Source: Tunturibacter psychrotolerans (GTDB lineage Bacteria; Acidobacteriota; Terriglobia; Terriglobales; Acidobacteriaceae). From it: a DNA stretch of 64,000 nucleotides. The stretch's first letter is position 1. The number at the start of each line of letters is the position of its first letter. The notes below the pieces were generated by a model that worked only from the letters and a program-made list of their open reading frames with translations, made no database searches and had not been told where the DNA came from. Below are positions 8,882-17,593 of this stretch, piece after piece. The position numbers were made by a program, and so were the translations under genes. The stretch lies in NCBI RefSeq assembly GCF_040359615.1, contig NZ_CP132942.1, forward strand, positions 620,001-684,000, read 5' to 3'.

Positions 8882-9331
8882 ATGAAGATCACGCTCGCAG
8901 CGGTTCTATCGACGCGATCGCTCCCCGAGGCCGGGGGACGGTGGTTCGACGACTATGTCAGCCGCATTGCTCGATATACTCCTTGCGAATCGCAGGCGTT
9001 TGAATCGGAAAAGGCGCTGCTTGAGTGGATCGAACGGCAGCAGGGTCGCACCCGTGCCTATGCGATTCTGTTTGACAGTCGCGGGCGGCAGTATAGCTCT
9101 GAGGAGTTTGCCGGTCAGGTCGGGCGGCTTCGTGATGAGGGAACCCAGCGGGTGGTATTCGCCATCGGTCCGGCGGATGGATGGTCTGCTGCGGCCAAAC
9201 AGCGCGCCGATCTTCTTCTCTCCCTGGGGCTCATGACTCTGCCCCATCAACTGGCCAGGGTCGTTGTGGCCGAGCAAGTCTACCGCGCCTTTACCATCCT
9301 GGCAGGCCACCCCTATCATTCAGGTCACTGA
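8882..9331 (+). CDS. rlmH: 23S rRNA pseudouridine-1915 N3-methyltransferase
   Basis: RlmH is a SPOUT-class enzyme that methylates pseudouridine 1915 in helix 69 of 23S rRNA in assembled 70S ribosomes. The 149-residue product shows FAIGPADGWS (the cofactor-loop glycine motif), LSLGLMTLPHQLARVVVAEQVYRAFTI in pieces, and the C-terminal GHPYHSGH, all typical. It follows rsfS by 42 bp, the usual order in many bacteria, and is probably co-transcribed with it. Confidence 0.94.
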   Translation: MKITLAAVLSTRSLPEAGGRWFDDYVSRIARYTPCESQAFESEKALLEWIERQQGRTRAYAILFDSRGRQYSSEEFAGQVGRLRDEGTQRVVFAIGPADGWSAAAKQRADLLLSLGLMTLPHQLARVVVAEQVYRAFTILAGHPYHSGH

Positions 9332-9351
9332 CTTTAGAGACTGGTGTATCT

Positions 9352-9627
9352 CTACTCGTCAATGCGAGCGTCTTTGGCCTTGCGAGGTTTGGCGGTCATC
9401 GTCTCTGCTACGCATTTCTCGGAGACGCGTTGTGGATTCGCGCATTTACCGGCGGCCGCGCGAGTGAATGCACGATAGAGCCGGTCCACGTCGACCTGGC
9501 CTTTGCGTCCCTGCGCCTCGAGGGCAGAGTGCATGGCGGATAGCAGCTCCGACCTGAGCTCATGGAAGACCTTGTCGATATAGATGTACGGCAATTGACC
9601 TCCGCGGCCTTGTGACCCACGATACAT
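9352..9627 (-). CDS. Hypothetical protein, uncertain
   Basis: A 91-residue minus-strand frame convergent with rlmH. The composition looks protein-like (charged helical stretch KVFHELRSELLSAMHSALEA, then VDVDRLYRAFTRAA), but I see no good ribosome site before ATG 9627 and recognise no family. It may be a real small cytoplasmic protein or a remnant. The 250 bp beyond its start (9628-9875) hold nothing else I can support until the small secreted peptide gene. Confidence 0.35.
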   Translation of the reverse strand: MYRGSQGRGGQLPYIYIDKVFHELRSELLSAMHSALEAQGRKGQVDVDRLYRAFTRAAAGKCANPQRVSEKCVAETMTAKPRKAKDARIDE

Positions 9628-9875
9628 GGACGGAGCAGAATGTTGCGCGAGGTATCTGTTGCCTCCGCTTCACTTGGGCCGAGAATCGTCTTCGGGAACT
9701 GTTTGAGAAAGCCTTCTGGTCGCGAGAGTGGTCGTCCTAAATGAGGAAACTATTAGCGTCCATCCCACAATAGATAACTCTTTTGTGTAGGTTTAGCGCG
9801 GGTTTTTCTTTATTCAGGAAGCTTCCATGGCCTACGCTGGTGCAGGCGCACATTTGCGCTCCAGGAGCCTTCCCC

Positions 9876-10043
9876 ATGAATAAGTCGATCCGCAATCTCG
9901 CTCTCACCGCCGCCGTCCTCTTCACCACTGCTGTTCCCTCGTTCGCAAATATCATGGGCACCAATCCGCATCCACAGTTGGTGTCGGTTGGTATCTCGCT
10001 TGGTGACTACGCAAGTATCGTACTGTCCCTCTCCGGGCTGTAA
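9876..10043 (+). CDS. Small secreted peptide, 55 residues
   Basis: A short gene with an AGGAG ribosome site (about 9862-9866) and a clean signal peptide, MNKSIRNLALTAAVLFTTAV up to SFA, leaving a mature peptide of about 32 residues (begins NIMGTNPHPQL, ends SIVLSLSGL) that is itself hydrophobic. No cysteines and no recognised family. It lies 30 bp upstream of a multi-pass membrane protein gene on the same strand, so the two may be co-expressed. A longer upstream frame is open but lacks a ribosome site. Confidence 0.6.
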   Translation: MNKSIRNLALTAAVLFTTAVPSFANIMGTNPHPQLVSVGISLGDYASIVLSLSGL

Positions 10044-10073
10044 GATCGTTTCGGTGATTCTACCGAGGCAGGA

Positions 10074-10850
10074 ATGAATTTATCGGCTCTCGACAACCTA
10101 TTGTGGGCGGCGGGCTTCCTCGGGCACGTCGCCCTGCTCTTCGTGTTGCTGATTAGGCGTCGCTGGGAGCAGTTTCCTATTCTGACCTGCTTTGCTGCTT
10201 ACGAAGCAATGGTCACGATCACGCTCTTTCTTGTGTCGCGACATGGCAGCCAACACGCCTATGCTGTCACCTATTGGATTTTTGGTGGTGGCGACATTTT
10301 GTTTCAACTCGGTCTGATCTTCGAGATCTCACGAGTCGTGCTGCGCCCGACAGGAAGTTGGGTACGTGATGCGCGCTCCTCGTTTGTGATCGCGGGAGTG
10401 ATCGGCACGGCCATTGCTATCGGGCTTTGCCTGGCGGTGAAGCCGCTTGCGCACTCGACCCTAGGGATTTGGGAGGTTCGCGGGAATCTTTTTACAGCAT
10501 TTCTGGACTGCGAACTCTTCCTCGCGATGCTCTACGCAGCAAACAGGCTTGGGCTGGAATGGCGGAACCATGTAATGGCATTGGCTCAGGGGGTAACTGC
10601 CTGGGCCTTTGGGGCGTTGGTGAGCGATCTGGCGCACATTGTCCTGGGTTGGACACGCGAGTTTCATGTGCTAGATTATTCCCTTTCTTTTCTGTATGTT
10701 GCAGTCTTGTGCTACTGGATCATTTCTTTTTGGAGACCGGAGACTGTTCGAGCGCCTTTATCGGAAGAAATGAAAGATTATCTGGTTGCTCTTCACAGTA
10801 GAGTGCAGTACGATCTACAGCAGGTCACTCAGACCCGCGATCGCACGTAA
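10074..10850 (+). CDS. Multi-pass membrane protein, unknown function
   Basis: A 258-residue protein with about seven hydrophobic segments (for example LWAAGFLGHVALLFVLLI, FVIAGVIGTAIAIGLCLAV, FLYVAVLCYWIISFW) and a short charged cytoplasmic tail (ALHSRVQYDLQQVTQ). The start has a GAGGCAGGA ribosome site. The next gene begins 5 bp after the stop, so the two form a translationally close pair ahead of accD. I do not recognise a catalytic motif. Confidence 0.7.
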   Translation: MNLSALDNLLWAAGFLGHVALLFVLLIRRRWEQFPILTCFAAYEAMVTITLFLVSRHGSQHAYAVTYWIFGGGDILFQLGLIFEISRVVLRPTGSWVRDARSSFVIAGVIGTAIAIGLCLAVKPLAHSTLGIWEVRGNLFTAFLDCELFLAMLYAANRLGLEWRNHVMALAQGVTAWAFGALVSDLAHIVLGWTREFHVLDYSLSFLYVAVLCYWIISFWRPETVRAPLSEEMKDYLVALHSRVQYDLQQVTQTRDRT

Positions 10851-10855
10851 CCCAT

Positions 10856-11386
10856 ATGGCCCCTATAGTCATTACCGCCCTGGTTACTGTCCTGTTAGGT
10901 GCTGCGCTCCTGCATTCCTATTTGACTGCCAGACGACTGGCTCGCTGTACGTGGGATGAGTTGGTGGGCCAGCTTCATCGGGTTGAGTCGAAAGGCGTGA
11001 TGACGGTGGCGCTGAACCACCTCGTGCCGCAGAAGGATGCTCTCAATCTGGAGCCCGAGGAGATGTGGAATCTTATGGGCGGCCTGGAGGGGGTTCAGCG
11101 TATGCGCGAGAATGGCCGGATCTTGATCGCGCTTGCTTCTTATGTGGAACGCTGGAACTTTGACGAAGGCATCATCATCGCCGAACGTATGCGCCGCGAT
11201 GGATTGCAGTTGCGTCGTGCAGTTACTCAGATCATGCTAGCGACCTTCTTCGGCAGACAAAAGATGCGGGTTCCCTTCTATCTTCACGAAGTGGCTTCTT
11301 CGTACTACCTGATGCGGCAGAGGCTTCTTGTTCTGTATGAGACCAATCATGCCGGCCTCTACTCTCGCCTCGCCGAAGCGCTCTGA
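10856..11386 (+). CDS. Conserved hypothetical protein with N-terminal membrane anchor
   Basis: A 176-residue protein with one N-terminal transmembrane helix (IVITALVTVLLGAALLHSYL) and a soluble alpha-helical domain rich in R and E (MRENGRILIALASYVERWN, IIIAERMRRDGLQLRRA). It directly follows the seven-helix membrane protein (5 bp) and probably works with it. No known family recognised. accD begins 81 bp downstream. Confidence 0.7.
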   Translation: MAPIVITALVTVLLGAALLHSYLTARRLARCTWDELVGQLHRVESKGVMTVALNHLVPQKDALNLEPEEMWNLMGGLEGVQRMRENGRILIALASYVERWNFDEGIIIAERMRRDGLQLRRAVTQIMLATFFGRQKMRVPFYLHEVASSYYLMRQRLLVLYETNHAGLYSRLAEAL

Positions 11387-11467
11387 TTCCAACTCAACGA
11401 CCACCGCACCGCGCACCCTGTTCAGTCGTTACAATAGGCAGGGCGACGGTCGAAAGGGCATGCAAGG

Positions 11468-12307
11468 ATGAGTTGGTTCAAGCGCGAAGATAACGAGATC
11501 GTCAACGACTCGGAGAAGACGGTTCGTACCGAAGGTCTGTGGATTCGTTGCCCCGACTGCGGCAAGATTCTGTTCAAGGCGGAGCTTGAGGCCAACCAGA
11601 AGGTGTGCTGGCACTGCGGTCATCACTTTCGGATCGATGCTCGCACGCGTATCGAAAATCTCCTCGAGCCGGGCTACGAGCTGGTCGACCTGGAACTTCG
11701 TTCTACCGATCCGTTGAACTTTACCGACTTGAAGCCCTACAAGCGGCGTCTTGCCGAGGCGCAGAACAAGACGGGCCTGAATGATGCGATCATCAATGCA
11801 GTTGGACAGCTTGGGCCACATAATGTTGTTTTGAGCGTGATGGAGTATGGCTTTATTGGCGGAAGCATGGGAGCGGTTGTGGGAGAGACAATTGCCCGTG
11901 CGGTGGACCGCTCGCTGGCTACACGCAATCCGTTGATTATTGTTGCGGCGTCGGGCGGTGCTCGAATGATGGAGGGGATCGCTTCGCTGATGCAGCTGGC
12001 GAAGATCTCTGCCGGGTTGGGGCGGATGGACGATGCGAAGATTCCGTACATCTCCGTGATGACCGATCCTACGACCGGTGGCGTCACCGCGAGCTTCGCG
12101 ATGCTTGGTGACCTGAACATTGCCGAGCCTGGAGCGCTGATCGGTTTCGCGGGGCCTAGAGTCATCGAACAGACTATTCGGCAGAAGCTGCCGGAAGGTT
12201 TCCAGCGCTCTGAGTTTCTGCTGGAGCATGGATTCCTTGATGCGATTGTTTCGCGCAAGGAGATGAAACAGTACCTGTCGCAGACCCTGAGCTGGATGGG
12301 TTCTTAG
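11468..12307 (+). CDS. accD: Acetyl-CoA carboxylase carboxyltransferase beta subunit
   Basis: Forms, with AccA, the carboxyltransferase that moves CO2 from biotin to acetyl-CoA, giving malonyl-CoA for fatty acid synthesis. The 279-residue protein has the N-terminal zinc ribbon (CPDC at about residue 28 and CWHC about 19 further on), then the crotonase-like core with MEYGFIGGSMGAVVGE, IIVAASGGARMMEGI, TDPTTGGVTASFA and IGFAGPRVIEQTI. Length and motifs are normal. accA is not in the window. Confidence 0.96.
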   Translation: MSWFKREDNEIVNDSEKTVRTEGLWIRCPDCGKILFKAELEANQKVCWHCGHHFRIDARTRIENLLEPGYELVDLELRSTDPLNFTDLKPYKRRLAEAQNKTGLNDAIINAVGQLGPHNVVLSVMEYGFIGGSMGAVVGETIARAVDRSLATRNPLIIVAASGGARMMEGIASLMQLAKISAGLGRMDDAKIPYISVMTDPTTGGVTASFAMLGDLNIAEPGALIGFAGPRVIEQTIRQKLPEGFQRSEFLLEHGFLDAIVSRKEMKQYLSQTLSWMGS

Positions 12308-12406
12308 GCGCGACTGGTTCATCTTTGTCTGAATATTTTCCCGTTGGGATGCGAATTCATCGCTGATGCGACATGTCTTGTAAGGATGTCGCTACACTTA
12401 AAGCGA

Positions 12407-13252
12407 ATGCAGGCCGTAGTTCCATCCCGTACTGCTCTTCGCGTGGCGCTGCGTCGCGCAGCGCATCAACTCTATGATGCGAAACCCCTCGTCCTCGACG
12501 ATCCAATCGCAGTCGCGATCCTGGGAGAGAGATATGCCGAGGAGCTGCGGCGTACGCCGATCCGTCCGGATCGGCCTTTCTCTATTGCTCTGCGTGCATT
12601 TATTGTGGCGCGCAGCCGCTATGCAGAAGACATGCTCAGAGATGCGGTGGCACTGGGAGTTACTCAGTACGTTCTTCTGGGAGCGGGCCTCGATACCTTC
12701 GCGCATCGCAATCCTTACTCCGATCTACGGGTCTTTGAAGTCGACCATCCTGCAACACAGAGTTGGAAGCGGGAGTTATTGGCTGAAAGCACACTGTCTT
12801 CGCCCAAAAATCTTGTGTACGCTCCTGTCGATTTTGAGACACAGGATCTGCCCACGCAGCTGCGTGCTGCTGGCTTTGATTCGGAAGCCGCCACCTTCTT
12901 TGCATGGTTGGGGGTTGTGCCCTATCTGACCCACGGGGCTTTTCGGTCAACATTAGATTTCATCGCCTCCCGGCCGCGCGGTTCGGGTCTTGTTCTCGAT
13001 TACGCACAACCTCGATCGGCACTTCCATTCCGCGAACAGCTGGCTTACGACTCCCTGGCGTCTCGGGTTCAATTAGCGGGGGAACCGTTCCAACTATTCT
13101 TCACGCCGTCTAAGATCGCCGCAGAACTCGATGCTTTTTACAACCTCGAAGATCTTGGCTCCCCCGAGATCAACGCGCGTTACTTCGATAGTCGAGCGGA
13201 TAATTTACGGGCGCTCGGCAGCGCCGGAAGACTGCTGAGCGCGTGGCTGTAA
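12407..13252 (+). CDS. Class I SAM-dependent methyltransferase, LCM/PPM type
   Basis: Member of the leucine carboxyl methyltransferase-like family often annotated as putative methyltransferase (TIGR00027 type). Visible: SRTALRVALRRAAHQ near the N-terminus, VLLGAGLDTFAHR (the SAM-binding loop), FEVDHPATQSWKRELL and the aromatic segment FFAWLGVVPYLT. The reaction in bacteria is not firmly known. The ATG at 12407 gives the typical family N-terminus (281 residues); ATG 12386 is in frame just upstream and possible. It is a monocistron-like gene following accD by about 100 bp. Confidence 0.82.
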   Translation: MQAVVPSRTALRVALRRAAHQLYDAKPLVLDDPIAVAILGERYAEELRRTPIRPDRPFSIALRAFIVARSRYAEDMLRDAVALGVTQYVLLGAGLDTFAHRNPYSDLRVFEVDHPATQSWKRELLAESTLSSPKNLVYAPVDFETQDLPTQLRAAGFDSEAATFFAWLGVVPYLTHGAFRSTLDFIASRPRGSGLVLDYAQPRSALPFREQLAYDSLASRVQLAGEPFQLFFTPSKIAAELDAFYNLEDLGSPEINARYFDSRADNLRALGSAGRLLSAWL

Positions 13253-13360
13253 GCTTTGATGGCCGACACGGTTTTCGCGCCACATTGATAGAAGTAGTCT
13301 GCGTCGGCGATTATGTCTTATGAAGACAACCGACCAGCTGATTCCTTTTTCGAGGATGGT

Positions 13361-13927
13361 ATGACGAAAGAGAGCACCGCGACCCATCGCTGCAAATGGG
13401 CTGAGAACGATCCGCTGATGCAGGCATACCACGATGAAGAGTGGGGCGTGCCGGAGCGCGACAGCCGCGTGCTGTGGGAGACGCTGATGCTCGAGGGATT
13501 TCAGGCGGGACTCTCCTGGATCACTATCCTGCGTAAGCGCGAGGCCTTTCGCAAGGCCTTCTATAACTTCGATCCTAAAAAGGTGGCGCGAATGGGAGAG
13601 GCGGACATTGAGCGTCTGCTACAGAATGAGGGCATCATTCGGTCACGCGCCAAGATTGAAGCGACCATCAACGGAGCAAAGATCTATGTAGCGATGGCTG
13701 ATGCGGGGGAGGACTTCTCGACCTACGTCTGGAAGTTTGCCGGCAATAAGCCGATTCAAAACAGCGGGCCAGTGCCGGCGAAGACTCCGCTGTCTGAGGA
13801 GATCTCTGCGGCACTGAAGAAGCGTGGCTTCAAGTTTGTCGGCCCTGTGATCGTGTACGCGTGGCTGCAGGCTGTCGGTGTCGTCAATGACCACAGCGCA
13901 GATTGTTTCCGCCGTAAAGCGCGCTGA
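13361..13927 (+). CDS. tag: DNA-3-methyladenine glycosylase I
   Basis: Base-excision repair enzyme removing 3-methyladenine from alkylated DNA. The 188-residue product shows CKWAENDPLMQAYHDEEWG, LMLEGFQAGLSWITIL and the C-terminal FKFVGPVIVYAWLQAVGVVNDH in pieces. The Cys and His residues of the Tag zinc snap are present near the two ends. The frame also has an ATG at 13313, but GAGG just before ATG 13361 and the family N-terminus favour the shorter form. Confidence 0.93.
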   Translation: MTKESTATHRCKWAENDPLMQAYHDEEWGVPERDSRVLWETLMLEGFQAGLSWITILRKREAFRKAFYNFDPKKVARMGEADIERLLQNEGIIRSRAKIEATINGAKIYVAMADAGEDFSTYVWKFAGNKPIQNSGPVPAKTPLSEEISAALKKRGFKFVGPVIVYAWLQAVGVVNDHSADCFRRKAR

Positions 13928-13951
13928 GCGGTATGGACTTCGCGGATCGGA

Positions 13952-14350
13952 CTATTGCGCGGCTTTGGCCGCGAGCATTCCCGCGGCGGCCAGATTTGCG
14001 GTCAGCTCCTGCGAAAAGCCGTGCCGCCGCTGTAGCCATTCCGGATCATTCCAAGAGAGCAGCACTTTGCCATCGGCTTCTTCAGCGACGAGGATCTTGA
14101 GAGGAAGATCGAGCGCCGCGCTGGGCGCCGCGAGCATAACCGGAGTTCCCGCTTTCGGGCTTCCGAAGATCAACAGCTTCGTTGGGTGCATCTCGATGCC
14201 TGCTGCGGCAGCCTCGCCGGAGTGATCCACTACGGCAAACAGCTTGACGCCCTTTTCTTTGAGTAGCGCTTCGATTCGGGAGACAGTTTCGTCGACAGAG
14301 TAACGGCTGGTACAGGTTTTGATGCCTTCATTGGTCTCCTGGTCAGTCAC
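13952..14350 (-). CDS. DUF302 domain protein
   Basis: A 132-residue cytoplasmic protein matching the DUF302 pattern: a SVDETVSRIEALLKEKGVKLFAVVDHSGEA start, then MHPTKLLIFGSPKAGTP and LPLKILVAEEADGKVLLSWNDP (each quoted in part). DUF302 proteins form small alpha/beta dimers; function unknown. It is convergent with tag (25 bp gap) and downstream of the M28 peptidase gene on the same strand, with a hairpin terminator between them. Confidence 0.85.
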   Translation of the reverse strand: MTDQETNEGIKTCTSRYSVDETVSRIEALLKEKGVKLFAVVDHSGEAAAAGIEMHPTKLLIFGSPKAGTPVMLAAPSAALDLPLKILVAEEADGKVLLSWNDPEWLQRRHGFSQELTANLAAAGMLAAKAAQ

Positions 14351-14389
14351 GGGTCAACCCTCCCCAATTGCGATCGTTGGCGTTAAACC

Positions 14390-14417
14390 AAGATACCCCC
14401 TTGGAAGGGGGCATCTT
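14390..14417 (-). terminator. Hairpin between M28 peptidase and DUF302 genes
   Basis: Near-perfect inverted repeat with 13-bp arms (AAGATRCCCCCTT) and one mismatch, and a very short loop. It lies just after the peptidase stop codon on the minus strand and is followed by GGTTTAA rather than a full U tract, so it is a weak intrinsic terminator or an mRNA end-stabiliser. Confidence 0.5.
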
Positions 14418-14445
14418 AGGTTCGCATCGATCGTTCTTTGTGTTT

Positions 14446-16233
14446 TTATTTCGGTGCGTCTGCTGCGGGGACTGCGTTGGGGTAGATGCCGGGAATTGGT
14501 GCGGACATCTGCTTTTGTAGTTCGGGATGAGGGAAGGGCTTGCGCGGCATCATGGCTTCGCGCTCGCTGGTGTTGTAGAGAAAGATCGCTTCGACCACTG
14601 CTGCCTGCTCGAGGTCGAGAGCGTGCAGGCGGTCGTAGGTGTCCATGTCGGAGTGGTGGGTTCGCGTCTCGTAGTCCATCGGATCCTGAATGTATTGGAA
14701 GCCAGGTAGACCGACTGCATCGAAGGACAGGTGATCGGTACCGCCGGTGTTGCGGTAGGAGATGGTGGTTACGCCAAGATCGGCGAGGGGTGCGATCCAC
14801 TGTTTGAAGATCGGAGCGATTGCCCAGTTCTCCTGCGTGTAGACACCGCGTACCTTGCCGGTTCCGTTGTCGAGGTTGTAGTAGGCATCGAGCGTCTCCC
14901 ACTCCTTGGTCGTGGAAAGTGGGCCGCGCTGACGCAAGAAGGCAGGCATGTACGCGGGTTCGGGAACCTTCGGTTCAGCGAAGGTGCCGAAGTGTTGCTT
15001 GACGTATCCCAGCGAACCGAAGAGGCCCTGCTCTTCGCCCGACCACAAGGCAATGCGGATGGTGCGCTTTGGTTTGATGCCAAGAGACTTCAGGATGCGG
15101 ACGGCTTCCAATGCAACGATCGAGCCCGCGCCGTTGTCGGTCGCGCCAGTGCCGGAGATCCAGCTGTCCAGATGGCCGCCAACCATGACGATCTGATCCT
15201 TCAACTTTGGATCGGTGCCGGGAATTTCAGCTACGGTGTCGAAGCCATGCTCGTGATCGCCGGTGAATTTTGTCTCGATGTTGAGTTCGAGGGTGACTGG
15301 GACGTGATTTTCGATCAAGCGCCCGAGGCGGTTGTAGTGCTCGATCATCATGACCGCGTTGGGAATGGTGACTGCGTTTTCCTTCTTCTGGGCATCGCGA
15401 GCGAGGTTCGCTCCGTTGTCGTCGAAGATGATGCCGGTTCCACCGCCGTCGGTGCTATCGCGGCTTGGGGTAATAACGGCCACGGAACCTTCATCTGCCA
15501 TCATCTTGAGGGCGGCTTTACGGAGATCGGCCATCTTTAAACGCTCGGCGACGTACTTTGCAAACTCGGGCGAGCCCGGAGTGTAGCGTCCGCCACCCGA
15601 TTCGTAGGTTTCCATCTCCTTCAACTCTGCGTCGGTGTAGCGGTGAAAGAGCGGCTCTGTAATGTCGGGGGTGGGACGCATTGCACCGAGCAGAACGATC
15701 TTGCCTTTGAGCGTGCCCTTGTACTTTTCTAGGTCCCCCATCTCCTGCACGTTCATGTAGACGACTTCTCCTGTGACCGGACCATTGGTCGCCGGGGACC
15801 ACGGGGCAGCCTGTGCCCAGAGAGGTTCAGGATCAGGCGAGACCATTCGCACCCATGTGTTGATCTGCTGCCAGCCCATGCCAAATTCTCCCCAGTCTTC
15901 GAGGTGTGCGTTTTCGAGGCCAATCTTTGTCAGGGTGTCGCGTGTCCACGCGTTGGCCTTTGCCATGTTCGGCGAGCCGGTGAGACGCGGCCCGATACCG
16001 TCAGCCAATGCTCCACCAAATTCCATGACGTGCGAGTGCTTGAAGCCCTCTTCGCGGATGCGCGCGTACATCGTCAGATCGATGTTCTCGGTTGCAGGCT
16101 GCGGTCCATAGTAGGAAGGGGTTTCAATCGCGGTATCTTTAGTTTTTTTATCAGCGGCGATTGAGGGGACGGCGAGACTTGCAATTGCGGCCGTACAACA
16201 GCCCCAACGCACAAAAGCACGAGCAAATGACAT
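14446..16233 (-). CDS. Secreted M28 family metallopeptidase with PA-domain insert
   Basis: A 595-residue zinc aminopeptidase/carboxypeptidase-like enzyme. Metal-binding and catalytic motifs are visible: GGHLDSW, GATDNGAGS, WSGEEQGLFGS and the late TGGTDHLSFD. A PA-type insert (TGEVVYMNVQEMGDLEKYK ... GKIVLLGAM) precedes the catalytic core. The N-terminus has a signal peptide (CTAAIASLAVPSIAA), so it acts outside the cytoplasm. Start 16233 is fixed by a GGAGGA ribosome site eight bases upstream; an earlier ATG at 16278 lacks one. Probably degrades extracellular peptides; substrate not determinable. Confidence 0.9.
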   Translation of the reverse strand: MSFARAFVRWGCCTAAIASLAVPSIAADKKTKDTAIETPSYYGPQPATENIDLTMYARIREEGFKHSHVMEFGGALADGIGPRLTGSPNMAKANAWTRDTLTKIGLENAHLEDWGEFGMGWQQINTWVRMVSPDPEPLWAQAAPWSPATNGPVTGEVVYMNVQEMGDLEKYKGTLKGKIVLLGAMRPTPDITEPLFHRYTDAELKEMETYESGGGRYTPGSPEFAKYVAERLKMADLRKAALKMMADEGSVAVITPSRDSTDGGGTGIIFDDNGANLARDAQKKENAVTIPNAVMMIEHYNRLGRLIENHVPVTLELNIETKFTGDHEHGFDTVAEIPGTDPKLKDQIVMVGGHLDSWISGTGATDNGAGSIVALEAVRILKSLGIKPKRTIRIALWSGEEQGLFGSLGYVKQHFGTFAEPKVPEPAYMPAFLRQRGPLSTTKEWETLDAYYNLDNGTGKVRGVYTQENWAIAPIFKQWIAPLADLGVTTISYRNTGGTDHLSFDAVGLPGFQYIQDPMDYETRTHHSDMDTYDRLHALDLEQAAVVEAIFLYNTSEREAMMPRKPFPHPELQKQMSAPIPGIYPNAVPAADAPK

Positions 16234-16320
16234 ACTTGGTGGTCCTCCAGGAAGTGGAGGAAGAATAGCAGATATCACCGATCGGCCGCGCGGATGAGAT
16301 TCTTCTCGGGGGCCTTAGCC

Positions 16321-16638
16321 TTAGCTCTTGCGGAGCTGCCGACGCACCCACAGGGTACCGAGATACAGCAACGTCACCAGTAACACTAGTACACCTACAG
16401 GGAGTCCGACCCGGCTGTAAGTCAGCGAAAAATCGACTGCGTGGTGCGTTGCCGTGTTGTAAAGGAGAATGCCGACGATCGCGCAGAAGGTTGCCGCGAA
16501 GAAAGCCGCAAATCCCAACGCGAAGCTCATCAAGAGGCTGGTAAACCAGCCGAGGTCTCCCAAGGGAACACCAAATAAGTAGCCCGCGCCGAAGGTTCGA
16601 GGCGAGGCCGAGCTTCCGTTCTGCGATGCTTGCGCCAT
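16321..16638 (-). CDS. Small membrane protein
   Basis: A 105-residue protein with two hydrophobic segments (LLMSFALGFAAFFAATFCAI and LPVGVLVLLVTLLYLGTLW), a Gly/Ser-rich N-terminus and a basic C-terminus (VRRQLRKS). No known family recognised. It is divergent from the next gene with 19 bp between starts, so the two must share a very short promoter region. Confidence 0.6.
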   Translation of the reverse strand: MAQASQNGSSASPRTFGAGYLFGVPLGDLGWFTSLLMSFALGFAAFFAATFCAIVGILLYNTATHHAVDFSLTYSRVGLPVGVLVLLVTLLYLGTLWVRRQLRKS

Positions 16639-16657
16639 ACCAGTAGAATACTGCTTT

Positions 16658-17428
16658 ATGGCAGAAGGTGTTCAGAACGAGTTGCTACAGGCGACACAGG
16701 TGATCCGCGATGCGGAGGTGCGACATGCGCCGAACGGCATACGTTACGCGGCATTCGGCGATAACAATCTGGAGGAGAAGGACCTCGCGCGCATGGTTCA
16801 GGCGGTGCCAACCGCTGTCTCCGGTGCGATCTCGCGCAAGACCTACTATTTTGTTCCACTGGCTCTAAGTGAGGCCAGGGGGAGTGAATCCACCATGGTT
16901 GCACCTGCCTATACCCCGGAGTTGGGGGACCAAGCGATTTGCCATCGAAACGTAACGCACGATGGCACAGAGGGCATCTTCATCTCTACCCGCCTGCTTG
17001 GAGATCGCTTCGCGCTTGCTTTTGAATTTTTTATCAACGTTGGTCATGCCTTCGTCGATGCGATCGGAGTTCCCCAAACCTTTGAGCAGTTGGTCTGGGG
17101 GCAGGCATTGGCGGATGTTCGGGGCGAAACCAGTCAGGATGCCTGGGAGAACCGCGGTCTGGCGCTTGGCGGGAAGACGGAACAGACTGAGGTGAAGCCG
17201 GTAATCGACGAGAAGGCAAAAACTGCCTTCCTCGAATCTTCCTTCTCAGACGCCATCGCCATTTATCAGCTGTCGCTCTCCGTGGACTTCGACTACTCCG
17301 AACTTCGTGAACGTGAGTATCCGTTGCTTGCACCGCTGGCTCTTGCGGAGCGCCTTCGCCTCGTGGCTCAGCTTTTTCCGCCCAATCCGACTTACGAATT
17401 TTCGATTCGATACCGACGGCGCGCCTGA
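16658..17428 (+). CDS. Conserved hypothetical protein
   Basis: A 256-residue soluble protein without signal peptide. Features: a cysteine-poor N-terminal domain (IRDAEVRHAPNGIRYAAFG), a long alpha/beta middle, and KTAFLESSFSDAIAIYQLSL near the C-terminus. I recognise no catalytic motif and cannot assign a family. Codon use matches the neighbours. The gene is bracketed by a divergent small membrane protein and the VWFA-type protein gene downstream. Confidence 0.65.
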   Translation: MAEGVQNELLQATQVIRDAEVRHAPNGIRYAAFGDNNLEEKDLARMVQAVPTAVSGAISRKTYYFVPLALSEARGSESTMVAPAYTPELGDQAICHRNVTHDGTEGIFISTRLLGDRFALAFEFFINVGHAFVDAIGVPQTFEQLVWGQALADVRGETSQDAWENRGLALGGKTEQTEVKPVIDEKAKTAFLESSFSDAIAIYQLSLSVDFDYSELREREYPLLAPLALAERLRLVAQLFPPNPTYEFSIRYRRRA

Positions 17429-17593
17429 ATTCCCTGTCTCAGGCGACCTATCGACGGCTTCTCTATAACTTTGAACGCTGCCTATCTCGCAGAGAAGGGT
17501 GACGCGAACGCCTGCCGACTAGCCAGTCGAGATTACGGGAGCGAAGCTTATAATTTCGCCCGAACGGAATCGGTAGCTGGATGGAGACGCTTT

